36,340 bases of DNA from the NCBI GenBank assembly GCA_020348925.1, contig CP070758.1, forward strand, positions 1,733,690-1,770,029, written 5' to 3'. The notes beneath the pieces were generated by a model, which was given only the letters and a program-made list of their open reading frames with translations, had not been told where the DNA came from and made no database searches. The translations under genes and the position numbers were made by a program. The stretch is from Gemmatimonadota bacterium (GTDB taxonomy: Bacteria > JBHIER01 > G020348925). Below, one piece after another: positions 8,217-16,754 of this stretch; position 1 is the first letter of the stretch, and every line of letters starts with the position of its first letter.

Positions 8217-9128
8217 ATGAACAAAACCAACAGAGATGGCCGGAAAATCATTTTCATCGGAGCGGTCCCATTTGTTCTGAGCTTCTCAGTCTATATCCTC
8301 AGCCTTTGTCCAACTGTCTACTGGTACGATTCAGGCGAACTCATTTCGGCCTGTTTCAATCTGGGTATCGCTCATCCCACGGGGTATCCCCTTTACACTG
8401 TAGCAGGTCGGATTTTCAGCCTGCTCCCCTTCGGCCATCCGGCATTCCGGATAAACCTGCTATCGGCCCTCTTCGGCTCGCTGACAGTCGTCATCGTGTA
8501 TGCTATCACAAAAGAAGTGTTGGCAATTATCTGGGGTAAAAATAACCGCCCAGACAACGGTCGCAGATTTACTCTCATGTGCCGAGAAGACATGCCAGCC
8601 ATTGTTGCCTCCCTCACCTTCGCATTTTCCCCCCTCTTGTGGACCCAGACTCTCATGGCTGAAGTGTACACCCTCCATACATTCTTCATCGCTCTCCTCA
8701 TACTCTGTCTGTTTCGATGGTCGCAATCGTCTGGTTTATCCTCCAGCCATTCCGAAGAAGAGTATCAACCCGACAATCGGAACCGTGGCGAAAAGGCGAG
8801 ACGCAATTATAGATACGTGTACCTCTTCAGTTTCATCTTAGGTCTGAGTCTCTGTCATCATCTTACGACGCTTCTCTTCCTTCCCGCCTTTTTCTTTTTT
8901 TTTTCTGGCCACGGATTTTCAAACATCCAGGAATGTAAAAATGCTCACCACCGCCTTTCTCTTTTTTCTCTTGGGGCTTTCGGCGGACCTTTATCTTCTC
9001 CTTCGAGCCCGACTCGATCCCATTCAAAACTGGGGAGATCCCGGAACGTGGGAGCGACTTCTCGATGTCGTCATCGGGGCGGAGATACGGACCCGCCCCA
9101 CCCGATATGCGGCCCATACGATTACTGA
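8217..9128 (+). CDS. DUF2723 membrane protein, N-terminal part (frameshifted)
   Basis: This frame encodes the N-terminal part of a DUF2723 protein (PMT-like, GT-C fold type): the motif YDSGELISACFNLGIAHPTG with Asp-Ser-Gly-Glu, then several membrane helices. The frame is meaningful only up to a run of ten T residues at 8895-8904. After it the translation turns into low-quality sequence, while the neighbouring frame continues the family perfectly (LATDFQTSR..., then NWGDPGTWERLLDVV). Removing one T joins both frames into an 839-residue protein spanning 8217-10737. The ATG at 8217 is preferred because upstream in-frame starts overlap the GWxTD gene and are TTG. No good ribosome site is seen, so coupling to the upstream gene is likely. 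Confidence 0.75.
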   Translation: MNKTNRDGRKIIFIGAVPFVLSFSVYILSLCPTVYWYDSGELISACFNLGIAHPTGYPLYTVAGRIFSLLPFGHPAFRINLLSALFGSLTVVIVYAITKEVLAIIWGKNNRPDNGRRFTLMCREDMPAIVASLTFAFSPLLWTQTLMAEVYTLHTFFIALLILCLFRWSQSSGLSSSHSEEEYQPDNRNRGEKARRNYRYVYLFSFILGLSLCHHLTTLLFLPAFFFFFSGHGFSNIQECKNAHHRLSLFSLGAFGGPLSSPSSPTRSHSKLGRSRNVGATSRCRHRGGDTDPPHPICGPYDY

Positions 9129-10737
9129 ACTCTTCACCCTTCTTGGAAAACAATTTCTGCTGCCCGGCACAGCTCTGGGAGCCATCGGAATCCTTTCGAC
9201 GATAAGGAGAAAAAAAACTGTCTTCGTTTTCTTCACACTTTTTTTTATGGGCATGGCTCTCTATATCCTCAGGAACTATGATTTCTTAGAGGATCAATAT
9301 CTGCCCGTCTTTCTCGTCTTTTCGGTCTGGATAGGTTTGGGGGCACACGAGATTCTCTCTTTTACTGCTTCGATACGAGCGGCAAACTATTCGCACATGA
9401 AGGCTTTCATCGGCCCGGTGATATCCGTTCTGATTCTGAGCGTACCCTTTTCTCTTCTTGCCCTGAACTATACCTCTGTTGATAAACACGACCATCGGGT
9501 CGCGTACAACTTCGGGGAAAAAATACTGGAACACCTCGATGAGGGAGCAATTTTTCTATCGGAGGGTTCAAACATACCCCTTCTGCTCGATTATTTCCAG
9601 CGGGTGGAGGGGCGTCGAACCGACGTGGCCAACGTCTATCTCTTTCTCATGGAGTTCGACTGGTATCGGGTACAGCTGTCCCAAAGATTTCCGAATATCT
9701 CGGTTCCCATCCTTCCGGACAACATCGTGCTTCGTCTCATCGAACAGAATGTGAAGGATCGCTCCGTCTATTACGTCCCTTTTTCGAAGGAACCGAACGT
9801 CGACGTCGGTCGCCTCATACCCCATGGTCTCTTTTTCCGCATTGAGCAAAAGCAAACGATTCCGAGTCGAAGCGAACTTGAGGAACATTTTCTTTTTCAG
9901 GGTCGTTTCTACAGCACTTTAACAAGATCCCTGGATCAGGACAGCAAAGACATTCTGGCCCAGCTCCACGGGACTATGGGGCTCTACTTCGAGCGGATCG
10001 GTATGTACGATGAGGCATACAAGGAATACACCAAGGCATTGGAAATCGATTCGCTGAACCCCGGGGTCCATTACGACCTTGGCTCCCTGGCCATGGGGCG
10101 AGGCTCTTTTAAAGAAGCCATCCAAGATTTTCAAAAGGTGTTGGAGTTCGAACCGTCGAACGTCACCACCCGCTATTTATTGGCCCAATGTTATGCGCAT
10201 GACGGCCAATTGATCCCGGCACTTCGAGAAATGGAGGAAGTTGTCCGGACCGAACCGCATGAACCCCTTTTTCATACCGAGCTCGGAACGCTGTACGGAC
10301 AGATGGGACGGACAGAGCTGGCCATCGAGCAGTTCCGCCAGGCGTTGGAATACGATCCGTACAACGCGGATATTTTATATAACTTGGGCATTGCGGAGGC
10401 ACTCTCAGACCACCTGGATATGGCCCTACAACACCTCAAGCAGGCGGAGCAACAAGATACGAACCGTACCGAAATAACCTATGCTCTCGCATCCTCCTAT
10501 GCCCAAAAGAGGGATTTCCGCGAGGCAGAATATTACTATCTCAGAACCCTGAAACTCGGCGGACAACAACCGTCTGTTCTCAGGGATCTGGGCTATCTTT
10601 ATGCTGAAAGCGGTAACGCGGTCAAAGCCATCGAAACATGGGAGGCGGCCTTGGCTCTTGATCCGAGCAACGCCCAGCTGCAGCATGAACTCGTCCGTCT
10701 CAGGCACAGAATGAGAACAGACGGGAAACCGGATTGA
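8941..10737 (+). CDS. DUF2723-TPR protein, C-terminal part (frameshifted)
   Basis: This is the continuation of the gene starting at 8217 after the ten-T run. The true reading frame extends back to about 8848. It opens with a hydrophobic helix, the family segment NWGDPGTWERLLDVV and several more membrane helices to about residue 180. A periplasmic-type region follows, then about seven tetratricopeptide repeats from about residue 340 to 585 (for example YDEAYKEYTKALEIDSLNP and LAIEQFRQALEYDPYNAD). DUF2723 proteins are predicted GT-C type glycosyltransferases of unknown acceptor; the repeats would bind partner proteins. If the frameshift is real in the cell, the ATG at 8941 could only make a truncated product. 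The cupin gene begins 12 bases downstream. Confidence 0.78.
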   Translation: MLTTAFLFFLLGLSADLYLLLRARLDPIQNWGDPGTWERLLDVVIGAEIRTRPTRYAAHTITELFTLLGKQFLLPGTALGAIGILSTIRRKKTVFVFFTLFFMGMALYILRNYDFLEDQYLPVFLVFSVWIGLGAHEILSFTASIRAANYSHMKAFIGPVISVLILSVPFSLLALNYTSVDKHDHRVAYNFGEKILEHLDEGAIFLSEGSNIPLLLDYFQRVEGRRTDVANVYLFLMEFDWYRVQLSQRFPNISVPILPDNIVLRLIEQNVKDRSVYYVPFSKEPNVDVGRLIPHGLFFRIEQKQTIPSRSELEEHFLFQGRFYSTLTRSLDQDSKDILAQLHGTMGLYFERIGMYDEAYKEYTKALEIDSLNPGVHYDLGSLAMGRGSFKEAIQDFQKVLEFEPSNVTTRYLLAQCYAHDGQLIPALREMEEVVRTEPHEPLFHTELGTLYGQMGRTELAIEQFRQALEYDPYNADILYNLGIAEALSDHLDMALQHLKQAEQQDTNRTEITYALASSYAQKRDFREAEYYYLRTLKLGGQQPSVLRDLGYLYAESGNAVKAIETWEAALALDPSNAQLQHELVRLRHRMRTDGKPD

Positions 10738-10749
10738 AAAGGAGGGAGT

Positions 10750-11097
10750 ATGAACGTCAAACACCTCGACGAGATACCGATTCACACTGTTACGATGCAT
10801 GGCGCCGAGGGTGTCAAAGTGCGCCGACTCATTTCCGACCTCGACGGTGCCGAGCATTTTGCCATGCGCCTGTTTGAATTGGAGCCGGGAGGACACACCC
10901 CTCTTCACACTCATGATTGGGAACATGAGATTTATATCTTAGATGGAACGGGAATCGTTCATTACGAAGGGCAAGATTATCCAATGACGTCCGGGACCGT
11001 TCTTCTTGTACCCGGTGGAAAGGAGCATCGGTTCCGAAACACCGGCCAAACGCCCCTCCGGTTTTTGTGTATCGTACCCCTGAGAGGAGATGTTTAA
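10750..11097 (+). CDS. Small single-domain cupin protein
   Basis: The 115-residue protein is one cupin barrel. The first cupin motif gives His53, His55 and a glutamate at 58 or 60 (HTHDWEHE), and the second gives His93 (PGGKEHRFRN). These form the usual metal site. A strong AAAGGAGGG lies just before the start, and the gene follows the DUF2723-TPR frame by 12 bases, so it ends that operon. Small cupins act as isomerases, dioxygenases or sensors, and the sequence does not decide between them. No signal peptide is present. Confidence 0.85.
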   Translation: MNVKHLDEIPIHTVTMHGAEGVKVRRLISDLDGAEHFAMRLFELEPGGHTPLHTHDWEHEIYILDGTGIVHYEGQDYPMTSGTVLLVPGGKEHRFRNTGQTPLRFLCIVPLRGDV

Positions 11098-11156
11098 GGA
11101 TTTTCATATTGAGTATCAACACGTCAGCATGGAAGGTCCCTACTGTTGGAATCCGG

Positions 11157-11185
11157 TTGACAATAGAACATTGTCATGGTATATT
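11157..11185 (+). promoter_or_regulatory. Promoter with inverted repeat over the -35 box
   Basis: TTGACA at 11157-11162 and TATATT at 11180-11185 are 17 bases apart. A perfect inverted repeat TGACAAT-AGAAC-ATTGTCA (11158-11176) covers the -35 element and most of the spacer, a good position for a dimeric repressor. It would drive the SpoIVB-S55 gene and probably gatE-gatD. Confidence 0.65.
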
Positions 11186-11232
11186 GTGCGAGTAAATTTT
11201 AGGGTCCGGCAACATTTTCAACGATTTTCAGG

Positions 11233-13056
11233 ATGTATGCATTGAAAAAAACATCTTTTTACATCTGTCTCTTTTCACTCCTCCTTGCATGTGTACCTTC
11301 TTCACAGGGTGCTGATCTTGATACGAAGAAATTCATGCCGGTCGATGAAGTACGACCCGGTATGAGCGGATACGGGCTGACGGTCTTCTCCGGGATCGAG
11401 ATTGACACGTTTCAGGCTGACATTATCGGTGTTCTCAAAAAAGTCACTCCAAAGGGGGATCTTATTCTGGCCCGATTGAGCGGTGGCCCTTTGGAAAAAA
11501 CAGGCGTCCCTGCGGGCGTCAGCGGCAGTCCTGTCTATATCGAAGGCAGGTTGATCGGCGCAGCCGCTTTCGGCTGGCTCTTCGCCAAGGAACCCATTGC
11601 CGGCATCACCCCCATTGGTGAGATGCTCGATCTGTGGGCGCTCCCCTTCGAGCCGAAAGATCATCGAGAGCCAGGCTCCCTGGGATTCGACATGTCCGGA
11701 GAGAGTCCCATCGAAACCATTCCCGTCCCAGAGGATTTCCTCGCAGAATCACGGATTGCGGTTCCACCTGAAGGGACTTTTCTGAGACAGTGGGGTGCAC
11801 CTTTGGCCGTGGCCGGTTTTGACGATCGGCTCATTGAATCGATGACGCCAATCTTCGAGCGATTCGGCCTCACTCCGGTTCAGGGGGGCGCCACCTCGGA
11901 CGAAAAGGACGCACCCCCTCTTGCACCGGGATCGGCAGTGACGGCCCAATTGGTTCGGGGTGACGCCAGCATCAGTGCTGTCGGTACGGTGACCTATCGG
12001 GAGGACGACAGAGTGCTCGCCTTCGGCCATCCCCTCTTCCGTGCAGGCGGGATCGATCTGCCCATGACCGGGGGCGTCGTGCACACCGTTCTCGCCTCCC
12101 AGCAGCGCTCCTTCAAGATGGCCTCCCCCACAGCGTTGTGCGGCTCCTTTCGGCAGGACAGAAGGACCGGTGCAGCGGGACAGGTCGGCCTCGATCCGAA
12201 AATGATCCCCTGCGATATAGAAATCATCGGTCACCATTCCGGGCCGTCCGAGCGATACACCTTCGAGCTGGCCGACGACCCCCTCTTCACCCCCAACCTC
12301 CTGGGTTGGACCGCGACGAACGCGCTTCTCGCCAACGGCCAACTCGTGGGCAGAACAACAGTCAAAGTCCGGGCGACCTTTTCACTGAAGCATCAGACTC
12401 CGATCACTCTTGAAAATTTCTATTCCGGCGATCTGACGGCACTGGTGGCTGCCTTGGGGGCAGCTTCCCCCCTCGCCCTGCTCATGAACAACCCTTTTGA
12501 AGAGCTGGATATCGACAACATCTCGCTCACCCTCTGGCCCGAGGAGGAATTACGGTTTGCCGTTATCGAGGGTCTGCGCACGGATAAAGACTCGGTCAAG
12601 CCAGGGGAATCTTTGAATATAACCATTATCATCAAACCGTACCTCGGTTCTGCCATAGTGAAAGAGATGACCTTGACGATCCCCGAGGATACACCTGACG
12701 GCGTCGTATATATACTTGCCGCGGATGCAAAGACGATCGCAGCCCGGGAAAAATCGAGAGCACCCTACAACTATCGACCTGAAAACCTAAAGCAGCTCAT
12801 CGCACTCTTAGAGGAGCAAGTGCGGAACAATGAAATTGTCGTCTCCAGCTACAAGCCGTTTCACGGAATTACAATAAAAGGTGAAGAGCTTCCCTCACCA
12901 CCAACCTCTCTCCTGAGCGTCATGACCTCCTCCAAGGAGAAGGGAGAAACAGGACCGACGAGGGGCATCATCCTCGATGAAGAGCGAATAATGACGGACC
13001 ACTTCATTGTCGGTCATCAAACCTTAACCCTCACAGTTGACCAGAAGGCTAAGTAG
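11233..13056 (+). CDS. SpoIVB peptidase S55 domain lipoprotein
   Basis: The 607-residue protein has a signal with a lipobox-like LLAC (Cys20), so it is probably anchored at the envelope. Residues 35-130 carry MPVDEVRPGMSGYGLTVF, RLSGGPLEKTGVPAG and GVSGSPVYIEG (the serine motif, 95-105). The histidine motif LAFGHPLF follows at 262-269. This is the S55 arrangement found in large SpoIVB-domain proteins outside Firmicutes. SpoIVB itself is a sporulation serine protease; in non-sporulating lineages the role is unknown. The C-terminal third (about 380-600) is beta-rich and may be an Ig-like domain. It is followed 16 bases later by gatE, with which it is probably cotranscribed. The AGG just before the ATG is too close to be a good ribosome site. 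Confidence 0.8.
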   Translation: MYALKKTSFYICLFSLLLACVPSSQGADLDTKKFMPVDEVRPGMSGYGLTVFSGIEIDTFQADIIGVLKKVTPKGDLILARLSGGPLEKTGVPAGVSGSPVYIEGRLIGAAAFGWLFAKEPIAGITPIGEMLDLWALPFEPKDHREPGSLGFDMSGESPIETIPVPEDFLAESRIAVPPEGTFLRQWGAPLAVAGFDDRLIESMTPIFERFGLTPVQGGATSDEKDAPPLAPGSAVTAQLVRGDASISAVGTVTYREDDRVLAFGHPLFRAGGIDLPMTGGVVHTVLASQQRSFKMASPTALCGSFRQDRRTGAAGQVGLDPKMIPCDIEIIGHHSGPSERYTFELADDPLFTPNLLGWTATNALLANGQLVGRTTVKVRATFSLKHQTPITLENFYSGDLTALVAALGAASPLALLMNNPFEELDIDNISLTLWPEEELRFAVIEGLRTDKDSVKPGESLNITIIIKPYLGSAIVKEMTLTIPEDTPDGVVYILAADAKTIAAREKSRAPYNYRPENLKQLIALLEEQVRNNEIVVSSYKPFHGITIKGEELPSPPTSLLSVMTSSKEKGETGPTRGIILDEERIMTDHFIVGHQTLTLTVDQKAK

Positions 13057-13072
13057 CTCATTTTTCTTCTTT

Positions 13073-15028
13073 ATGAAAGACACAGAATCCGGCGCTCTAC
13101 ACAATCTTAAGAATAATGAGACAAAAACTTACGAGGAATTAGGCCTCAAGGCAGGCGTCGAGATTCACCAGCAGCTTCTCACGGACCGAAAGCTCTTCTG
13201 CCGGTGTCCGGCGGGTATCTATACAGAGGATCACGACGGTGAGGTGCTTCGTCACATGCGTCCGACCCTTTCCGAGCTGGGTGAATACGACGGCACGGCC
13301 CTGATGGAATTCAAAACGAAAAAGCAGGTCCTTTATCTCTTGCACAGAGATTCGGTGTGCACCTATGAAATGGATGACACCCCGCCGTTTCTTGTCAACC
13401 AGCAGGCCCTCGACATCGCCATCGAAATCGCCCTCCTTCTGGGGTGTACCATCATTGACGAGATGCATGTCGCCCGCAAACAGTATCTGGACGGCAGCAT
13501 TCCCACAGGATTTCAACGGACAGCAATTGTCGGTGTCGGAGGATCTCTGCCCTATAATGGGCGAACGATCGGGATCCGGCAGGTGAACCTCGAGGAGGAC
13601 GCCTGCCGTGAGGTGAACGATTGCGGTCACACCATTACCTTCAGGACAGACAGGCTCGGAATGCCGTTAGGGGAAGTGATCACTGAGGCTGAAATGCATA
13701 CTCCTGAAGACGTAGCCGGCGTTATCGAACAGCTGGGTCGTCTCATGAGGGTTACCGGAAAAATACGGCGGGGCATCGGGTCCGTGCGCCAGGATGTCAA
13801 TGTCAGTATCACCGGTGGTACCCGTGTCGAGATCAAAGGGGTCCCGCAAATCCCCTGGGTGGCCCCGTTGGTGCACAACGAGGCTTGGCGACAGAAAGCA
13901 CTGCTGGAGCTGCGGGAGGAACTTCGCCGCCGGGGGATCTCATCCGGGACACTCCGCTACGAGATTCATAAACTGTCAGAGGTGTTCAGGCAGAGCCGAT
14001 ACCCTCCGCTCCGAAAAGCGGTGGAGAATGGGGAGACCATTCGCGGCATAAAAATCTGCGGCATCCGCGGTCTGTTAAACTTCCCGGTTCAACCAGGAAT
14101 AACGTTTGCCGACGAGATTGCCGGCCGGGTGCGGGTTATCGCCTGTCTGGATACACCCCCGATACTCATAAACACTGATGATTTTCCTAAGTACGACGGC
14201 CAGGAGCGCGAACTCACTGCTATCCGGGAAACGTTTCACTTGGGCATCCCGGATGCGGTCCTCATCTGTCACGGTTCAGACAGGGACACGAACACGGCGG
14301 TGGACGAGATTCGGCTTCGGATAGCAGATGCCATTGAAGGCGTACCGAATGAGACACGGCAGGCTTTCTCCAACGGCACCACCGATTTTGAACGCATTCT
14401 CCCTGGGCCAGACCGGATGTATCCGGACACCGACCATCCGCCGGTAAAAATAACCGAGTACCGGGTACGTAGAATCTTGCGGAGAGTTCCTGAGAAACCT
14501 TGGGTGCGAGGGGACAGTTATCTTCGTATGGGCGTATCCGAACACATTGTGAAGGAAGTGGCCGAATCTCCCCGGGCCACATTTTTCGATAGAGCTGTGC
14601 GAGATCTCGATCTTGGATCAAAGCTGATTGCGGAACTTCTTGTGGGGAAGATGAAAGCCTTGCGCCGGTCCGGGATTCCAGTCGAGGCCATCACCGACGA
14701 AAAGTTGTTCGATTTTTTTTCTGAGATGGCCCGTGGGGGGGTCTATCGAGAAGGATCAGAGTCAATTCTCACCACTATGGCTTGGAATCCTGATCTCTCG
14801 GTAAAAGAGATTTTGGAGAAATTGGATATGACTCCGTGGTCCGAGGAGGCTTTCAGGGATCTCGTTGCCGACGTCCTCTCCCGTCATCCTGACGAGGGGG
14901 GGAAAAATCCTTGTTCGCACGACAAGTTTGTGAGAATCGTAATGGGCGAGGTGATGAGAGAAGTTCGAGGGAGGTTTTCTGGGCGGGGTGCCGCCGATCT
15001 TGTGAGAGAAATAATGGAGGAGGAATGA
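13073..15028 (+). CDS. gatE: Glu-tRNA(Gln) amidotransferase subunit E
   Basis: The 651-residue protein matches GatE, the tRNA-binding kinase-transamidase subunit of the GatDE amidotransferase. Signatures include LKAGVEIHQQL at the start of the GatB-like catalytic cradle, HMRPTLSELGEYDG, RKQYLDGSIPTGFQRT, RQVNLEEDACRE, GIGSVRQDVNVSI, and after the GAD-type insert the LPGPDRMYPDTDHPPV motif. A helical YqeY-like tail closes the protein. It activates Glu on misacylated Glu-tRNA(Gln) with ATP and accepts ammonia from GatD. The ATG at 13073 is chosen over a TTG 36 bases upstream; neither has a clear Shine-Dalgarno site. Its stop overlaps the gatD start (ATGA). GatDE is known as the archaeal enzyme, so its presence in a bacterial context is unusual. 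Confidence 0.93.
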   Translation: MKDTESGALHNLKNNETKTYEELGLKAGVEIHQQLLTDRKLFCRCPAGIYTEDHDGEVLRHMRPTLSELGEYDGTALMEFKTKKQVLYLLHRDSVCTYEMDDTPPFLVNQQALDIAIEIALLLGCTIIDEMHVARKQYLDGSIPTGFQRTAIVGVGGSLPYNGRTIGIRQVNLEEDACREVNDCGHTITFRTDRLGMPLGEVITEAEMHTPEDVAGVIEQLGRLMRVTGKIRRGIGSVRQDVNVSITGGTRVEIKGVPQIPWVAPLVHNEAWRQKALLELREELRRRGISSGTLRYEIHKLSEVFRQSRYPPLRKAVENGETIRGIKICGIRGLLNFPVQPGITFADEIAGRVRVIACLDTPPILINTDDFPKYDGQERELTAIRETFHLGIPDAVLICHGSDRDTNTAVDEIRLRIADAIEGVPNETRQAFSNGTTDFERILPGPDRMYPDTDHPPVKITEYRVRRILRRVPEKPWVRGDSYLRMGVSEHIVKEVAESPRATFFDRAVRDLDLGSKLIAELLVGKMKALRRSGIPVEAITDEKLFDFFSEMARGGVYREGSESILTTMAWNPDLSVKEILEKLDMTPWSEEAFRDLVADVLSRHPDEGGKNPCSHDKFVRIVMGEVMREVRGRFSGRGAADLVREIMEEE

Positions 15029-16413
15029 ATACATCCGATACCCTGAAGGGCTACAAAGGCAGTGCCAAGGCCAAGCTCAAAGAGATGGGCGTGAGGGTCT
15101 GGAGCGACGTGGTCGTCAGGACGGCCAAAGGTGAATTTAAGGGGGTTATCCTTCCCCGGAGTGAGACTGAGGACGATCGACACGTCGTGCTCAAGCTTCA
15201 TTCCGGTTACAACGTGGGGGTCCGCGTCGACACCATCCAATCGATCGAAGAACTGGGTTACAAGGAAGCCCATTACAAGATCCCCGAACGCGACTTCCCC
15301 CAGGATGCCGCCAAACCCAACGTCACACTTTTGGGCACGGGGGGAACCATCGCCAGTCGCTTGGATTACCGGACCGGGGCCGTCATTCCGGCCTTCACCC
15401 CTGGGGAATTGTACGGAGCCGTGCCTGAGCTGGCCGATATCTGCAACCTCAAGACCATAAAGCTCTACGGTGTCTTCAGCGAAAATATGGGGCCGGAGCA
15501 ATATGTCGCCACCGCTCGGGCCATTGAAAAAGAGATCGAGGCAGGTGTTGACGGGATCGTTATCGGCCACGGCACGGATACGATGCACCACACATCGGCC
15601 ATTCTCTCCTTCATGGTGCAGAACTCTCCCGTCCCCATCGTCCTGGTCGGTTCCCAGCGCTCCAGTGACCGCCCCTCCAGTGATGCCGCCCTGAATCTCA
15701 TCAATGCCGTCCGCTCGGCGGCTTACGGCGATATTGCCGAGGTGGTCGTATGCATGTTCGGACCGACGAGTGATGAATACGATCTTCTGCATCGCGGTAC
15801 CCGCGTCCGTAAAATGCACTCCAGCTACCGCAGCACCTTCCGCACCATCGGCGACATCCCCTTGGCCATGGTCTACCCCGACCGGTTTACCTATCTTACC
15901 TCCGATTACAATATGCGACGGAAAGATCGCCTTGTACAAGTCGATACGGCCTTTGAGGAGAAAGTGGCCATTGTCTATTATTACCCCAACATGCAGCCCG
16001 ATATCATTGAATCACTCATCGATCATCAGTACAAAGGAATCGTCATCGCCGGCACCGGTCTCGGCCACGTCAACAAGCCTCTCTATAAACCTCTCAAAAA
16101 GGCTATTGATAGCGGGATCTCCGTCGTGATGACGGTGCAGACCTTATGGGGTTACGTCCAGATGTACGTCTACGACACCGGACGCGATCTCCTGGACATC
16201 GGCGTTATCCCCTTGGAAAATATGCTGCCCGAAACGGCCTACATGAAGCTCTGCTGGGTCTTGGGGCACACTACGGAACACGAAAAGGTTCGGGAGATGA
16301 TGCTTACCCCTATCAACCATGAGACAACCGAGCGGGAACCCCACAACGGCTACCTCATCTTACAGGGAGGTATTCCGGAGGTGGACACCTTTGTATCGTC
16401 ACTCAGGAAATAG
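15025..16413 (+). CDS. gatD: Glu-tRNA(Gln) amidotransferase subunit D
   Basis: The 462-residue protein is GatD, the asparaginase-like subunit that releases ammonia for GatE. After a small N-terminal beta domain (about residues 1-95) the L-asparaginase fold begins with TLLGTGGTIASR. The catalytic set is visible: Thr108 in GGTIAS, Thr184 and Asp185 in GHGTDTMHHT, and Lys263 in VRKMHSS. The GatD-specific DIGVIPLENMLPETAYMKL segment follows near the end. The start codon overlaps the gatE stop as ATGA, with GGAGGAGG-like sequence just upstream (15016-15023), giving tight translational coupling and the expected 1:1 ratio. An in-frame start at 14911 lies inside gatE and is not preferred. Its length is close to archaeal GatD. 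A stand-alone asparaginase is excluded by the N-terminal domain and the gatE partner. Confidence 0.94.
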   Translation: MNTSDTLKGYKGSAKAKLKEMGVRVWSDVVVRTAKGEFKGVILPRSETEDDRHVVLKLHSGYNVGVRVDTIQSIEELGYKEAHYKIPERDFPQDAAKPNVTLLGTGGTIASRLDYRTGAVIPAFTPGELYGAVPELADICNLKTIKLYGVFSENMGPEQYVATARAIEKEIEAGVDGIVIGHGTDTMHHTSAILSFMVQNSPVPIVLVGSQRSSDRPSSDAALNLINAVRSAAYGDIAEVVVCMFGPTSDEYDLLHRGTRVRKMHSSYRSTFRTIGDIPLAMVYPDRFTYLTSDYNMRRKDRLVQVDTAFEEKVAIVYYYPNMQPDIIESLIDHQYKGIVIAGTGLGHVNKPLYKPLKKAIDSGISVVMTVQTLWGYVQMYVYDTGRDLLDIGVIPLENMLPETAYMKLCWVLGHTTEHEKVREMMLTPINHETTEREPHNGYLILQGGIPEVDTFVSSLRK

Positions 16414-16526
16414 GACTACTGCATTCACGAACCATCAATTATTACGGAGATCTCTGCTATTTCCCCTTGATCGTTTTCAAAGAAACCATTATCTTAGCTA
16501 AAAAGTTGACTAAGGAGGTGGCTTCG

Positions 16527-16754
16527 ATGTACCAGGTCAATATACATGAGGCGAAAACGAATCTGTCCAAGCTCATTAAAAAAGTGGTGGACGGGGAAGA
16601 GGTCGTTATCGCCAAAGGAAATAAGCCTCTCGTAAAAATGGTTTTGCTGAACGGAAAGAAACCCAAACGGACATTGGGGAGCGCGAAAGGCACATTGAAA
16701 ATCTCCAAAGACTTCGATGCGCCTTTGAAAGATTTTGAAGAGTATATCAGGTGA
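16527..16754 (+). CDS. Phd/YefM-type antitoxin
   Basis: The 75-residue protein has the Phd/YefM DNA-binding fold signature: VNIHEAKTNLSKLIKKVVDGEEVVIAKGNKPLVKM at residues 4-38, with the family EAKTNLS and V(I/L)AKxxKPLV blocks. The C-terminal third is polar and would fold on the toxin. TAAGGAGGTGG at 16511-16521 sets the start at 16527 instead of an in-frame one at 16467. Its last codons overlap the toxin start (GTGA). Such antitoxins normally repress their own promoter. Confidence 0.88.
   Translation: MYQVNIHEAKTNLSKLIKKVVDGEEVVIAKGNKPLVKMVLLNGKKPKRTLGSAKGTLKISKDFDAPLKDFEEYIR

Noticed and set aside
14884-15939. 351-codon minus-strand open frame opposite gatE/gatD
   Set aside because: It lies wholly opposite genes with strong family motifs, and its translation is low in hydrophobic core and resembles nothing.
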